A DNA stretch of 64,000 nucleotides from Cepaea nemoralis (GCA_014155875.1 JACEFZ010013227.1:89501-153500); one strand, 5' to 3'; numbered from the stretch's first letter, positions 32,531 through 44,109 are shown. Program-made: numbers and translations. The notes: a model not told the origin generated them from the sequence alone.

Positions 32531-33561
32531 TTTCTGTATCAAGCAGGGAAATTTGTTAATCTTATTGCCGAAGCAAAAACATGAATTTAGACATTTTAGG
32601 CGTATCTGAAACAAGATGGACAGATACAAGTTACATAAGGAGAGAAGATTACATATTCATAAACTCAGGAGGAGATCATCACGAGAGAGGAGTAGGAATT
32701 TTACTAAAACGAAATTTAGAGGAAATTATTAGTGAATTCTGGACTCATAAAGATAGGATAATACTGCTCAAAATGAAGCAAGACCATTCGACATAGTAAT
32801 TCTTCAGACATATGCTCCAACAACTGATTACAGTGATGAACAACTAGAAGAATATTATGAAGACCTACAACAAACACTAAAAGTTATAAAATCATTAGAA
32901 GTATTAATTGTCATGGGAGAAATGACCGCCAAAGTTGGAAAAAATACATATAAGCAAATATTAGGGCAACATGGTATGGGAAACAGAAAAGACAGAGGAG
33001 ACCGGCTGATACAGTTCTGTGAAGAAAACAATCTTATTGTTTGTAACACATGTTTCTAACATAACCCTAGGAAACTGTATACGTGGAAAAGCCCTGGAGA
33101 TAGAACAAGAAACCAAATTGACTACATTATGAATAGGAATATATTTAAAAACATGTTAAAAATGCCAAAACATACCCTGGTGCTGATATCAACTCTGACC
33201 ACAATCCTGTAGTCTTAAAATTACACATAAAACTAAAACACCCAAGAATAAGGACATCGAAGATACCTCAAAAAGATATATCGGCATTAAACCAACCAGA
33301 CATAAGTCAACTATACCTGGTTGAAGTAAAAAATAGATATGATCGGCTAATCGTTGAAAGTATGGAACAATATAGACGTGAAAATCCTGAGGATAAATTT
33401 AATACAAAATGGGAATGTGTAAAAACCAGTATACAGATTGCAAATACCACCTTGCCAGTGAAGATAAATAAGAAAAATAACAATTATGGATAACCAATGA
33501 AATTTTGGGCAAAATGACACAAAGAAAGAAAGCAAAGAGCACTCCAGATTATATATTAGAG
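32531..33561 (+). pseudogene. LINE-E endonuclease part (inverted 5' segment)
   Basis: Plus-strand translation gives LDILGVSETRWTDTSYIRRE (N-terminal E-T signature) and GGDHHERGVGILLKRN. After a frame change, LQTYAPTTDYSDEQLEEYY follows, then LIVMGEMTAKVGKN in place of GDFNAKVG, so the catalytic D-F-N is degraded. LYTWKSPGDRTRNQIDYIM is the D-Y-I box. The following linker has many stops. Its orientation is opposite to the adjoining LINE-E RT, and the 5' ends of both meet at about 32530. Confidence 0.75.
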
Positions 33562-33785
33562 CAGGGGTGGCCAAACTACGGCCGGCTGGCCGCATGCGGC
33601 CCGCCAACTGATTATATTCGGCCCGTGAGGGCATTTAGGAATAAAAATTTTTACTTCGTTTTTAAGTTATTTTGTTGAATTTTACAGAATTTCACGTACC
33701 GTTATGATTGTTTTAACATTTTTGATAAAATTTCTTTCTAATTATCTATTTTTATAAACAGTCCTTGACCTTCGTAATGTAATGC
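33562..33785 (+). mobile_element. hAT-type terminal fragment
   Basis: Begins CAGGGGTGGCCAAACTACGG and continues GCATGCGGCCCGCCAACTG with CGGCCCGTGAGG. This is a pattern I recognise from the ends of widespread hAT-superfamily elements. It interrupts the LINE-E linker at 33561. The opposite end and an 8-bp duplication are not visible. Confidence 0.45.
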
Positions 33786-33791
33786 TGTTTC

Positions 33792-34182
33792 TTCTTCTTT
33801 CGTTCGCCTTAAATATGTCTATAACTGCAATGTTGCTTCTTGTATGAATTTAACTGTCCTTTATAGTTCACTCAGCAGTCCATAGAGTTTATCTTCCACT
33901 GTCGTCTCTCTAGGCCAGAAAGTTTGCCTAGGCATGTTGTAATTTGGGCAGTCTTTGAGTATGTGCTCTGCTGCCTGCGACAATAATCCACATGTGCACA
34001 TGGCTGATTCACCAATCTTGAATCTTGTATACATGTGGTTGCGTAATCTATTGTGTAATGTTCTGAGGCGCAGAAGAATGACTTGTTCTGGTATGTCCAT
34101 AACGTGGTAGTCGTCTTGAGTAGGGTGTGGTGGCCTTCTGACTGATTTGATCATTCTTTTCTTTTGGTAATATGTAACGGGC
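33792..34182 (-). pseudogene. LINE-F C-terminal domain (3' part of a split element)
   Basis: Minus-strand frame 34154-33861 contains ILLRLRTLHNRLRNHMYTRF, CTCGLLSQAAEHILKDCP and FWPRETTVEDKLYG. This is the C-x-C-x7-H-x4-C zinc-knuckle region found after RNase H in I/jockey-group LINEs. A GAAGAAGAAA tail near 33790 marks the 3' end. The element continues upstream at 38122-38632; the two parts are separated by RTE-C copy 1. Confidence 0.8.
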
Positions 34183-37100
34183 GTGTGTCAAGTCTTAGTC
34201 ACGTATGACTGAGCTACCATATAACAGTAGACGGTACTACCTGCTTTCTGTTAGCGACGAACGTTGGACGGCGCTTACCAAACCCAACACCCCACATTGT
34301 GCCATCGGCTTCGGGCGGAAGAGCGCAATTGGGAGGGTACAAGCCTTACCCAGGTGCGAGGAAATTCAACCTAAAGACAAAATGTCATGGCAGGGCAGAC
34401 CAGGCCCTAAGCCTTGGTTGGCGGCTGGTCTAGGATCGAAGCTCCGACAGGCGGACAGTTAGAGCATTGCTTTGCTGATCCGGCAGCTTCTGCAGCTTGT
34501 CTTGTTCCAGATGTAGAGGTGTTACCTTTCCTCTGGAGTGAACTAGGCAGGCCGAGAGAGGGATCATGCTGCATGGGCAACATATGATCTCTATATTTTA
34601 GCCCAGGCTTTGTGCTATGGAGAGGCAATAACTCCATCCCTGGTCTTAACCGGTCTCGGAATCAAAGCGAGAGGCAATTGTTACGGGTTATAAGTCCCTG
34701 TCAATTAGCGTAGACATGGGGCGCCACGCGATTCCTCTGACGGTGGGAGACACCTACAGGTGTTACTGATCAGCTACCGCCCGCCTCAAGCTGGGCAACC
34801 CCCAGCCAATTGGGTGCTGATCCGCCACAGCCTGCCTGCTTCAATGGGTGCTTGGGGCTAGGACAAAATCTGAATCGCAGGCTGTAAAACCAATGCACCA
34901 AGGTACTAATAAAAAGAAAAATAGAAACCTCAAGCTACGGCTTGCAACCTGGAACGTGAAAACCATGTGTACAGGATTTTCCACTGACTTGACCAATATT
35001 GACGATGTGAGAAAAACGGCTGTGATTGATGCTGAACTCAATCGTCTTAACATTGATATTGCTGACCTGCAGGAGACTCGCCTCGCTGAGGAAGGCTCAT
35101 TCAGGGAAAATAATTACACCTTTTTTTGGAAGGGTAGAGTGTAGGCAGAAAAAAGGCAACACGGTGTGGGCTTTGCAGTGAAGAATTCGCTACTGGGAAT
35201 GATTGAAATTCCAGCAGGAGGAAATGAAAGACTATTATCCCTGCGCTTGGCAACCTCTTGTGGTTTTGCCACCATTATTACTGCATACGCACCGACCTTC
35301 GATTCCTCTGATGATGGAAGGATTCTTTCTACGAGGAGTTAGACTCCGTGATCAAGGCAGTTCCAAAATCTGACTACATTTATATGCTCGGTGACTTCAA
35401 TGCTCGTGTGGGCAAGGACTCGAGTTCATGGCCAGTGTGCCTTGGAAAATACAACATCGGTGGCATGAATGAAAATGGGCAAAGGCTGCTGGAGCATTGC
35501 ACCAGAAATGACCTATGTATTACAAACTCCTTTTTTAAAACAAAAGAGCTGCATAAGGTCACATGAAAACATCCACGATCCGGCCATTGGCACCAGCTGG
35601 ACTTCATCATCACACGGAGACAACATCTGAACCATATATCATTGACTCGAAGTTACCACAGTGCTGACTGTGATACGGATCATTCTTTGGTTGTTGCAAG
35701 GGTTAGACTGAGACCAAAGAGAATCTACACAGCTAAACACAAATCTAGCCCCAGGATTAATATTATTAACACTCACGATCCTGAAAAGTGCTTTCAGTTT
35801 CAACAGCAACTTGAAGACGCTTTCACTGATACACCAGAAAATTGTACAGTAAATGAAAAGTGGGGTCAACTTAAGGAAACTCTTATAAAACTGCCTGTAG
35901 GGGTTTACGGCACTGTGGATCATAAGAGGCAGGACTGGTTTGCGGCAAACAGCCAGACTCTGCAGCCCTTGATTGATAAGAAGAAGATAGCTCTCTTAAG
36001 AAACAAGGAAAGACCAACGCGTAACACTCTGAGTGAGCTAAAGCAAGCTAGGAAGGATGTGCAAAAGGCTGCCAGGCAGTGTGCAAATGATTATTGGATC
36101 AAGTTATGTGAGTCCATTCAAATCGCAAGTGATAAGGGAAACATCAGAAGCATGTATGAAGGAATAAAGAAAGCCTGTGGTCCAACGATCAAAAGAAGTG
36201 CACCATTGAAAACCTTGACCGAAGAAATCATAACTGAAAAGAAAAAGCAGATGGACAGATGGGTAGAGCACTATTTGGAGCTTTACTCAAGTGAGACCAA
36301 ACTAGCGGATGATGCCCTCAACGCCATAGAGGCTCTACCAACTCTTGACCACCTGGACACACTTCCCACCATAACAGAAGTTAGGTGTGCTATAAATGAA
36401 TTTGCATCTGGCAAGGCTCCAGGTAAAGATGGGATTCCAATAGAGGTTATCAGGAGTGGGCAAGACACACTCACTCTACAGATACACCACCTAATACAGC
36501 TATGCTGGCGAGAAGGACAAGTCCCACAGGATTTCAAAGATTCAAGCATCATAACACTGTACAAGAACAAGGGCGATCGGAGCGACTGCAATAAATATAG
36601 GGGTATCTCACTTCTGTGTATTGATCGAAAAGTATCTTCAAGTCCTAGGAGATCAAGTCTACAACGAATCACAGTGTGGCTTTCGACAGAACCGGTCTAC
36701 CATTGATATGATATTCTCATTGCGACAAATGCAAGAAAAATGCCGTGAACAGAATCAACCACTGTTTATTCCCTTCATCGACCTCGCATTTGATTTGATT
36801 AGTCGCGAGGGTCTGTTCAAAGCACTAAAGAAGATTGGCTGCCCACCAACTCTTCTGTCCATTGTGGAATCGTTCCACACAGGCATGAAGGTTATAATCA
36901 AGTTTGATGGTGCAACTTTTGAAGAGTTTGAAATCAAGAGTGGAGTTAAGCAAGGTTGTGTACTAGCCCCCACCCTCTTTGGAATATACTTTTCATTTCT
37001 ACTGAAACATGCCTTTCGTGATCAGGATGGTGGTATATACATTCACTCACGCTCAGATGGCGGTCTCTACAATGCTCAGAGATTGAAGGCCAAGACCAAA

Positions 37101-38121
37101 ATTAGCAGGGTACTGATTAGAGAGTTGCTTTTTGCAGAAGATGCTGCAGTTACGACCCACTCTGAGGAAGAATTGCAATGTCTACTATCTGCATTCTCCA
37201 ATGCTTGTTCTGAATTTGGTTTAACAATTAGCAAAAAGAAGACACAGATTATGTCACAAGGTGCACATGGGGTACCAGCAATCTTTACTGACGACGCCGA
37301 ACTAGAGATGGTAGACCATTTTACATATCTAGGATCAGTTGTAAATGGCATATTATTCCTAGATCAGGAAATCAACATCCGGATTGGTAAGGCAGCAACA
37401 ACAATGAACAGGTTAAGAAAAAGAGTCTGGGAGAACAGGAAGCTTACTGCCAAAACAAAAGTTATTGTCTATCAAGCCTGTGTCCTTAGTACTCTTCTTT
37501 ATGGCAGTGAAATCTGGACAACTTACTCACACCAAGAGAAACGTTTAAACATCTTTCTTATGCGGGTCTACGAAGAATTCTTTGTATTAAGTGGCAAGAC
37601 AAAATCATAAATACTGAAGTATTGGAAAGATCAAGTTGTGTGACGGTTTATTCCATGCTCAGTCTTCGTAGACTTAGATGGATAGGACATCTTAGGAGGA
37701 TGGATGATGGTAGAATACCAAATGACATCTTTTTTGGTGAATTACAGATGGGTAAGAGATCTCATGATCGGCCTCTACTACGATACAAAGATGTGTGTAA
37801 GCGGGACATGATTGATACAGGCAATGATAATGCACATTGGGAGCAAGTCACCGCTGAACGTGTTGCATGGAGGGCAAACATCAGAAATGGAATAAAGACA
37901 AAGGAGAAAATTTATTGCAGATAAGTCACACACCGAGCGTGTGAGACGTAAGATGGTGCATGATGGTGGGAATGACCACGTGTTCACATGCACCCACTGT
38001 GAACGGACATTTACAGCGCAAATTGGCCTTATCAGTCACATTCGCTACCGCCATAGGTAAAAGTTATTATGCCTTTTTAAAGAACAAACTATCATCTGTC
38101 AAGACGGCAAGGTGCCAATGA
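34183..38121 (+). mobile_element. RTE-C copy 1, near full length, 11-bp duplication
   Basis: ATGTAACGGGC lies on both sides (34172-34182 and 38122-38132). When the 3.94-kb insert is removed, the two halves of the minus-strand LINE-F frame join (QPDVPVT then YYQKKRMIKS). The insert has a 5' leader of about 700 bp, a degraded endonuclease-RT frame (34893-38060) and a short 3' UTR ending GGCAAGGTGCCAATGA. Structure and ends match copy 2 at 53811-57782. Confidence 0.92.
34893..38060 (+). pseudogene. RTE-C copy 1 endonuclease/reverse transcriptase pseudogene
   Basis: Starts at ATG 34893 with MHQGTNKKKNRNLK and then LATWNVKTM, the true N-terminus of the family. Compared with copy 2 it has a TAG at about 35142, a small deletion near 35315, TGA for Trp near 35563, a deletion removing part of KVFARIVLRRL near 36630 and loss of two codons in motif A (FIDLAFDL for FIDLTKAFDL). 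The catalytic FADD is changed to FAED near 37137, and there is a frameshift near 37565. The C-terminal FTCTHCERTFTAQIGL zinc finger with HIRYRHR survives to the TAA at 38060. Dead, but informative for the start codon of copy 2. Confidence 0.9.
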
Positions 38122-38632
38122 ATGTAACGGGCACATCAGGCTGTTCTTCTTTTGCTCCTTCCTTAGCCAATCGGGCAGGTCTGTCGTTTCCGAGTACTCC
38201 ACAGTGGGATGGTATCCACTGTATGGTGACCTTATGCTGGCTGCTAAGTTCAGAAAGTAGTGTCCTTAGTACTGGCAATCTCCAAGACATCATTTCGTTT
38301 TCGTTGAGGTGCGTTTCTTGCAAGCAAACTACGCTTACCTTTTTTTGGTCCAAGATATCTTCTAGTTCTATTGTTTTGTTGCTGAATCCCTCCGCATTCC
38401 AGTGCATTAGTTTTAGTCTTTGTTTGGTATGGCCAGACGCTCTATTCTCAGGACCCCTGGCTCCACAGGACATCTGAGAAAGGACCTCCAGTAACAGTGG
38501 TTGGACCCTTTCGAGGCATATGGCCAGGTACTGCACCTGCCTGGGGGTCCAAAGCAGAGCGAGCACCGTAACATTTAGCAGTAGTCGACATATTTCATTA
38601 CGCGTGATTGGTGGCATCCTGATTTCTATCAG
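38122..38632 (-). pseudogene. LINE-F internally deleted 5' part
   Basis: Minus strand from 38632: a short pre-ORF2 stretch shared with 27060-27250, then LKLMHWNAEGFSNKTIELED and VVCLQETHLNENE (start of an APE endonuclease). The frame then jumps directly into TIQWIPSHCGVLGNDRPARL, the C-terminal part of RNase H. All of the RT and most of the endonuclease are missing, yet the frame stays open. The rest of the element is at 33792-34182. Confidence 0.8.
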
Positions 38633-38972
38633 AGCCAAAGCTTCAAGTTCAGTGACAGCATATTTCTTTTGAGTTTCTGGTAGTTTCCTGCTAAAGTACA
38701 GAACATGGTGTAATTTACCATCGTGAATTTGCAAAAGAATTGCAGAAATTGCATATAAGCTCGCGTCAGTCTGAATAATGAAGTCTTGTGAGATGTCAGG
38801 TAGTTTCAGAATTGGACAATTACTGAAAAGATTCTTAATTAATCTGTTGCAGAAGTTCATTATGTTTTTCAGTCCACCTAATTTTAGCGAGTTGACCTTT
38901 TTTCAAAAGTTCTGAAAAAGTTGCTGTCATGTCAGCGAAATTAGGAATGATATTTTGGTCGTAATGAGTCCT
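38633..38972 (-). pseudogene. Ty3/gypsy RT-to-RNase H fragment
   Basis: Minus-strand reading in two overlapping frames gives IPNFADMTATFSELLKKGQ and KIRWTEKHNELLQQIN, the RT-connection region. NCPILKLPDISQDFIIQTDA, ISAILLQ and HHVLYFSRKLPETQKKYAV follow, then TELEALALI. These are the start of gypsy RNase H (first catalytic Asp in QTDAS; Glu in ELEAL). The fragment is cut where LINE-F begins and abuts a LINE-D-like 3' end on the other side. No LTR was found nearby. Confidence 0.8.
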
Positions 38973-39050
38973 AACGACATCACTGCACTCAGGACATTCC
39001 CAATCGAGCTCCGTAAACTTGTTCAACAGCCAGCGATGAGTCATACTGCT
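38973..39050 (-). mobile_element. LINE-D-like 3' end fragment
   Basis: Minus-strand RWLLNKFTELDWECPECSDVV corresponds to the LINE-D terminus RWLLRMGTARLWECAECCDVG at 26120-26195 (nearly all positions of the Cys motif shared). About 70 bp only. Confidence 0.55.
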
Positions 39051-39339
39051 AATGGTTCAAACTGCCATCTGATTGAAAGGTCTGGTCTTCTCTCTCGTTT
39101 TGAGATAATGCCAGAGTCCCTGCCGATCCCCCCCCCCCCATATCATTCTTCCTACATACGGGTTCTCAATCTGTTCCCCTGCCTTTTCTACCTGGTCCCA
39201 CAGGCACCCGACCATATCTCACTAGTCTATAGGTAATCTACTACTAAGAGGTGTATTCCTTGCCAGCCTATCAGCCTATTCATTCCCCCACACTCCTATG
39301 ATACCAGGGAAGAAAATCCATACAATTCTCACAAAGTAT
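39051..39339. other. No gene recognised
   Basis: Short C-run near 39129-39138; otherwise unremarkable. Confidence 0.5.
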
Positions 39340-39475
39340 GTCCTATCATTACTTTACTTACTATTGTCTCAATGTATGTCATATACATACTTACTATTGC
39401 CTCAATGTGTTTCCTATCCGTACTTACTATTGCCTCTATGTATGTCCTATCCGTATTTACTATTGCCTCATTGTA
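39340..39475. repeat. 33-bp minisatellite, left part
   Basis: About four units of TCCTATCCGTACTTACTATT plus TGTCTCTATGTATG. Continues at 40416-40660 after the Tigger-like insertion. Confidence 0.92.
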
Positions 39476-40415
39476 CAGTGGAACTTCGCTTAACGAGCAC
39501 CTCTCATAACGAGTAATTCGCCAAACGAGCAAAATAAATTGTAAAAAATGATTCGCTGAACGAGTGACGAGGGAAGGGGAAGTTCCGGATTGTGCGCCTC
39601 AAGATGATCGAAAACGCGTGGGAAGGGGTTACCAAGAGAACCATCACTTCTGTTTGGAAGAAGCTTTGGCTGGAGAGCGTTGTCGAATGTGACTTTGAGG
39701 GGTTTGAGACAGTACCAATGGAGCCTGTAGTCAACGAGATTGTGTCTTTGGCCAAGATCATGGGACTGGAGGTAAATAACAAAGATATCGATGTGCTTGT
39801 GGAAAAGCATAGCCTAGAGCTGGCCACCGAAGAGCTTATAGAATTACATAGTGTTTCACAGCAAAATGTTGTGGAGGAGAGTTTGTCCGAGGAGGAGGAG
39901 AAGGTAACAGCAAACTAACAATCTTCTGGCGCAATAAGAGAAATGCTGAAAGCATGGGAAACTGTTGCATCGTACATTGAGAACCATCACCCTAGTAAGG
40001 CAGTGGCTATGAGAGCTACTAATTTATTTAATGATAATGCTGTGTCGCATTTCCACCAAATTCTAAAGCGTCGGCAAAAACAAATTTCTCTAGACAGCTT
40101 TCTAGTAAAACAGAATTAGGTATGTATTATAAATTGTAAATTAATTATTACATTTTTTTTCTACAAATCGAATTCTCATTCCGGGTTCGTTTATTCCGCG
40201 ATAGAAGAGGAACATGAATCACGCTCCTTAAGAATGTATATATAATTTTCTTTGAATAAACGTTATACAAAATATATTGAGTATTTTTTTCGACATGGAA
40301 CGTATTATCATATTTTACATTAATTTGTATGGGAAAGACTGTTTCGCTTAACGAGTGTTTCGAGTTAGGAGTAAGATTCTGGAACGAATTATGCTCGTTA
40401 AGCGAGGTTCCACTG
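39476..40415 (+). mobile_element. Tigger/pogo-like DNA transposon, 940 bp, internally deleted
   Basis: Starts CAGTGGAACTTCGCTTAACG and ends in the inverse complement of CAGTGGAACCTCGCTTAACG. The terminal inverted repeats match over 24 bp with one mismatch. TA dinucleotides flank both ends (39474-39475 and 40416-40417), the target duplication of Tc1/mariner/pogo elements. It contains only the C-terminal part of a transposase and splits a 33-bp minisatellite. Confidence 0.9.
39592..40119 (+). pseudogene. Tigger/jerky-type transposase C-terminal fragment
   Basis: The frame begins IENAWEGVTKRTITSVWKKL with LWLESVVECDFEGF, then VNEIVSLAKIMGLEVNNKD and LATEELIELHSVSQQ. This string order is characteristic of the region after the DDE domain in Tigger/jerky transposases. 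A TAA at 39916-39918 interrupts it. The frame then continues REMLKAWETVASYIENHHPS to SLDSFLVKQN and TAG (40117-40119), the usual C-terminus. The helix-turn-helix and DDE catalytic domains are deleted, so the element is non-autonomous. Confidence 0.85.
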
Positions 40416-40660
40416 TACGTCCTATCCATACCTAGTATTGTCTCTATGTATGTCCTATCCGTACTTACTATTGTCTCTATGTATGTCCTATCCGTACTTA
40501 CTATTGTCTCTATGTATGTCCTATCCGTACTTACTATTGTCTCTATGTATGTTCTATCCGTACTTACTATTGTCTCTATGTATGTCCTATCCGTACTTAC
40601 TATTGTCTCTATGTATGTCCTATTCATACTTACTATTGTCTCTGTGTATGTCCTATGCCA
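40416..40660. repeat. 33-bp minisatellite, right part
   Basis: About seven units at a 33-bp period. The unit length is a multiple of three, so all frames show repeating peptides such as VLSVLTIVSMY. This is not evidence of a gene. Confidence 0.95.
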
Positions 40661-41337
40661 GACTCTCCTTTTTCAAACAATCCACTAGCCTTCGCAATGA
40701 AACCCCAACTACTTCGTCTGTTTCTCACCACTGACCCATCGGCATAGATCACTATGTCACTCTGATGTGTGCTGCCCTGGATCAGCTGTTGCGCCTCAAA
40801 CTTTGTGCGGTCTGCTGCCCATGATTTGCACTCACGACAAAGTGTTACTATAAGTATTACCTTGTTTCAGTCCGACATGCCTGTCGGTACTTATACCCAC
40901 TCTTCTCCACGATTGATGTTCTCTATTCCACACGCCTGGCTAGTAGATATTTCTGCCTGTGCCATCCAGGACCTGTCTCGACTCAGTCTATGACCCTTGA
41001 CCATATCTATGGCTTCATGTAGGGGGTGATCCCTGTCTGCAGCAGCTTTCAGGTACCATTTGGCTTGAAGGACCTTGTACCTGTCAGCAATTGTTGGTAG
41101 TGCCAGGATATGCCTCATGCTTACAATTGGTGTGTCCTTTCAAGCTTACTCTTTGATACTGTCAGCAGTCTCAAACCATAGTTAATGGCTGAAATAATTA
41201 ATTGCTGAAAGAGCATGTAAAGCATCTTCTGCTCCACCCCGGTTGCTGCCATTCCTTTCCAGCTTTCACCACCAAAGCCTCCAAATGATCCTTAAAGGAC
41301 AAGCATCTATCAAAGGTGATTCCCAAGTACTTCAGTT

Positions 41338-41386
<49 letters not shown>

Positions 41387-41595
41387 GAGAGGATGTTCAT
41401 TCGATGTGATACACGGGACATCTGCCTTCACAATTCGGTTAACCAGGGAATACCACACAACGGATGCTTTGTTGGGATTGATTGCGGCCCCTGAGTTCAT
41501 GCGTCAATCCACCACCCTGTTTACTGCCGACTGTAAGTCTACAGCCATTCTTTCCCTTTCTCTTCCATATAATATGTGCACACGCTATTTTGCAG
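40655..41595 (-). pseudogene. LINE-D-related RT/RNase H fragment with a (GA)n expansion
   Basis: Minus-strand order: QSAVNRVVD, MNSGAAINPNKASVVWYSL, VNRIVKADVP, then a microsatellite, then SKLKYLGITFDRCLSFKDHL. MRHILALPTIADRYKVLQAK, RSWMAQAEISTSQACGIENI and IVIYADGSVVRNRRSSWGF follow. Each string has a counterpart in LINE-D (24800-25620). Motifs A and B and the catalytic FADD are absent because the copy starts downstream of them. Several frame breaks. Confidence 0.82.
41340..41385. repeat. (CT)n microsatellite within LINE-D coding sequence
   Basis: 46 bp of CT, in the minus frame an Arg-Glu repeat, exactly where LINE-D reads GGRNVNRENKLKYLGI. Confidence 0.95.
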
Positions 41596-41599
41596 CTAT

Positions 41600-41811
41600 G
41601 TCTAATATTTGAATGTTAGTTTGCATATATATTTTTTATGTAAATGTTAGTTTGCACATGTTTACTATTTAAATGTTAGTTTGCAGCTATTCATAATATG
41701 TCAATGTAGTTTACAGGCTATATGTAATATGTCAATGTTAGTTTGCAATCATACGCAATATGCTAATGTTGATTTGCAAGTATATGTTATTTTGCACTTA
41801 TATGATACTAG
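41600..41811. repeat. TTTGCA-type degenerate minisatellite, segment 1
   Basis: Irregular units of about 30-36 bp around ATGTTAGTTTGCA and TATGTAATATG. Further segments at 44938-45050, 50670-50958 and 53474-53530 appear to be the same array split by insertions. Confidence 0.75.
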
Positions 41812-42181
41812 CTGACCCGGCCCGGCTTCGCCCAGTCCTTGGTGGGGAGCATCTCATTTAATTCATATAAGTAGTCATATAAGTTCCCGTTCCCGTTACC
41901 GACTATCTGTCTGTCTGTCTGTCTGTCTCTCTGTCTGTCTGTCTGTCTGTCTATCTGTCTGACCCGGCCCGGCATCGCCCAGCTCCTGGTGTGGAGCATC
42001 TCATTTAATTCATATAAGTAGTCATATAAGCTCACGTTCCCGTTCCCGACTATCTATCTGTCTGTCTGTCTGTCTATCTGTCTGATCCGGCCCGACTTCG
42101 CCCAGTCCCTGATGGGAAGCGTCTCATTTAATTCATATGAGTAGTCATATAAGTTCCCGTTCCCGACTGTCTGTCTGTCTA

Positions 42182-42213
<32 letters not shown>

Positions 42214-43183
42214 ATCATTTATTGGTTGCAGTTAGAACAACCTTAGATAAACGAAGACCAACTTACAAAAAGCATTAGAAAGAGCACTTGAAAGATCTTT
42301 ACATCTTCCCCAACAATTAACTTGGGTAAATGGAGCAGCGGCAGCAGCAGCAGAAGAAGAAGAAAAAGGAGGAGTAGGAGCTGGGAGGAGGAAGAGGGAG
42401 GAGGAGGAGGAGGAGGAGGAGGAGAAAGAGAGAAGAGGAGGATGGAGGAGGGAGAGGGAGGAGGGGGAGGAGAAGAGGAAGAGGGTAGGAGGTGGAGGAG
42501 GGGAGAGGAGGAGGAGGAGGAATATAACGCATATGCCTGTAGATTTAATAATGGTTGAAGTTGTTCCATGTCTTCTTAGAGTTGGCGACAGTGTAAAGAA
42601 ATATAAAATCTTCAAACTTGATAGAGATAAGGTAACTATTATTTATTCATTCTTTAAGCAAAAAAAGATGAGTTACAATGTTATGCATTATGCATTATTT
42701 TTATGAAAACTTTGAAAATGCCTTACAGATTGTATCATTATTTATTATAACTCATATGCCGGTACATAACTATGAACAAAGAGTTTATAAATCTTTGAAA
42801 ACGATGCCACAATATGACTATAAGTTATACAGAAAAGTTATGCCCCTTGAAATAACTTTTACAGAGTTAAGTCCCCTGAGATATATGAAATTATAATGAA
42901 AAATGAAAATGAAATAATATTGGGTAAGCAGCCGATTTCACACTAAAAAATATGACAGTGGGCTGCGCTGGAATGAAAGGAAGACGTGTAGAAAATTTCA
43001 TCTCAATCGGATGGGCCGTTCGCGAGCGCATAAAGGACATAGGGACATACAGACAGACAGACGGAGATGCCTTTTATATATAAGATACTAGCTGACCCGG
43101 CCCGGCTTCGCCCAGTCCCTGGTGGGGAGCATCTCATTTAATTCATATAAGTAGTCATATAAGTTCTCGTTCCCGTTACCGAC

Positions 43184-43232
<49 letters not shown>

Positions 43233-43324
43233 GACCCGGCCCGGCATTGCCCAGCTCCTGGTGTGGAGCATCTCATTTAATTCATATAAGTAGTCATATA
43301 AGTTCCCGTTCCCGTTACCGACTA

Positions 43325-43379
<55 letters not shown>

Positions 43380-44109
43380 GTCTGCCTGACCCTGTCCGGC
43401 TTCGCCCAGTCCCTGGTGGGGAGCATCTCATTTAATTCACATAAGTAGTCATATAAGTTCTCATTAAATTCATACAACAAAAAAAGTAACTTAAAAGAAT
43501 GTCCTTCCACACACCATCCATTATTTTTAATGAAAACGCTTGCTAATCACCTGCATGACTACAGTAACTTCTTAAGCAAATAAAGATGAGTTACAATGTT
43601 ATGCATTGTGCATTATTTTTATGAAAACTTTAGAAAATGCCTTACAGTTTGTATCATTATTTATTATAACTCATATGCCGGTACATAACTATGGACACAG
43701 AGTTTATAAATCTTTGAAAACGATGCCACAATATGACTATAAGTTATACAGAAAAGTTATGCCCCTTGAAATAACTTTTACGGAGTTAGGTCCCCTGAAA
43801 TATATGAAATTATGAATGAAAAATGAAAAATGAAATAATACTGAGTAAGCAGGCGATTTCACACTAAAAAACTATGACAGTTGACAGCTCTGGACTGAAA
43901 GGAAGGCGTGTAGAAAATTTCATCTCAATCGGATGGGCCGTTCGCGAGCGCACAAAGGACATACATAGATACATAGATACAGACAGACATACGATCCTTA
44001 TTTATATATAAGACTAGCTGACCCGGCCCGGCTTCGCCCAGTCCCTGGTGGGGAGCATCTCATTTAATTCATATAAGTAGTCATATAAGTTCTCGTTCCC
44101 GTTACCGAC

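Noticed and set aside
33562..33785. Complete hAT insertion
   Set aside because: Only one terminus with hAT-like sequence was found; no second end or 8-bp duplication.
42232..42615. Long Pro/Ser/Leu and Glu/Gly frames
   Set aside because: Compositional artefacts of the (GGA)n purine tract on both strands.
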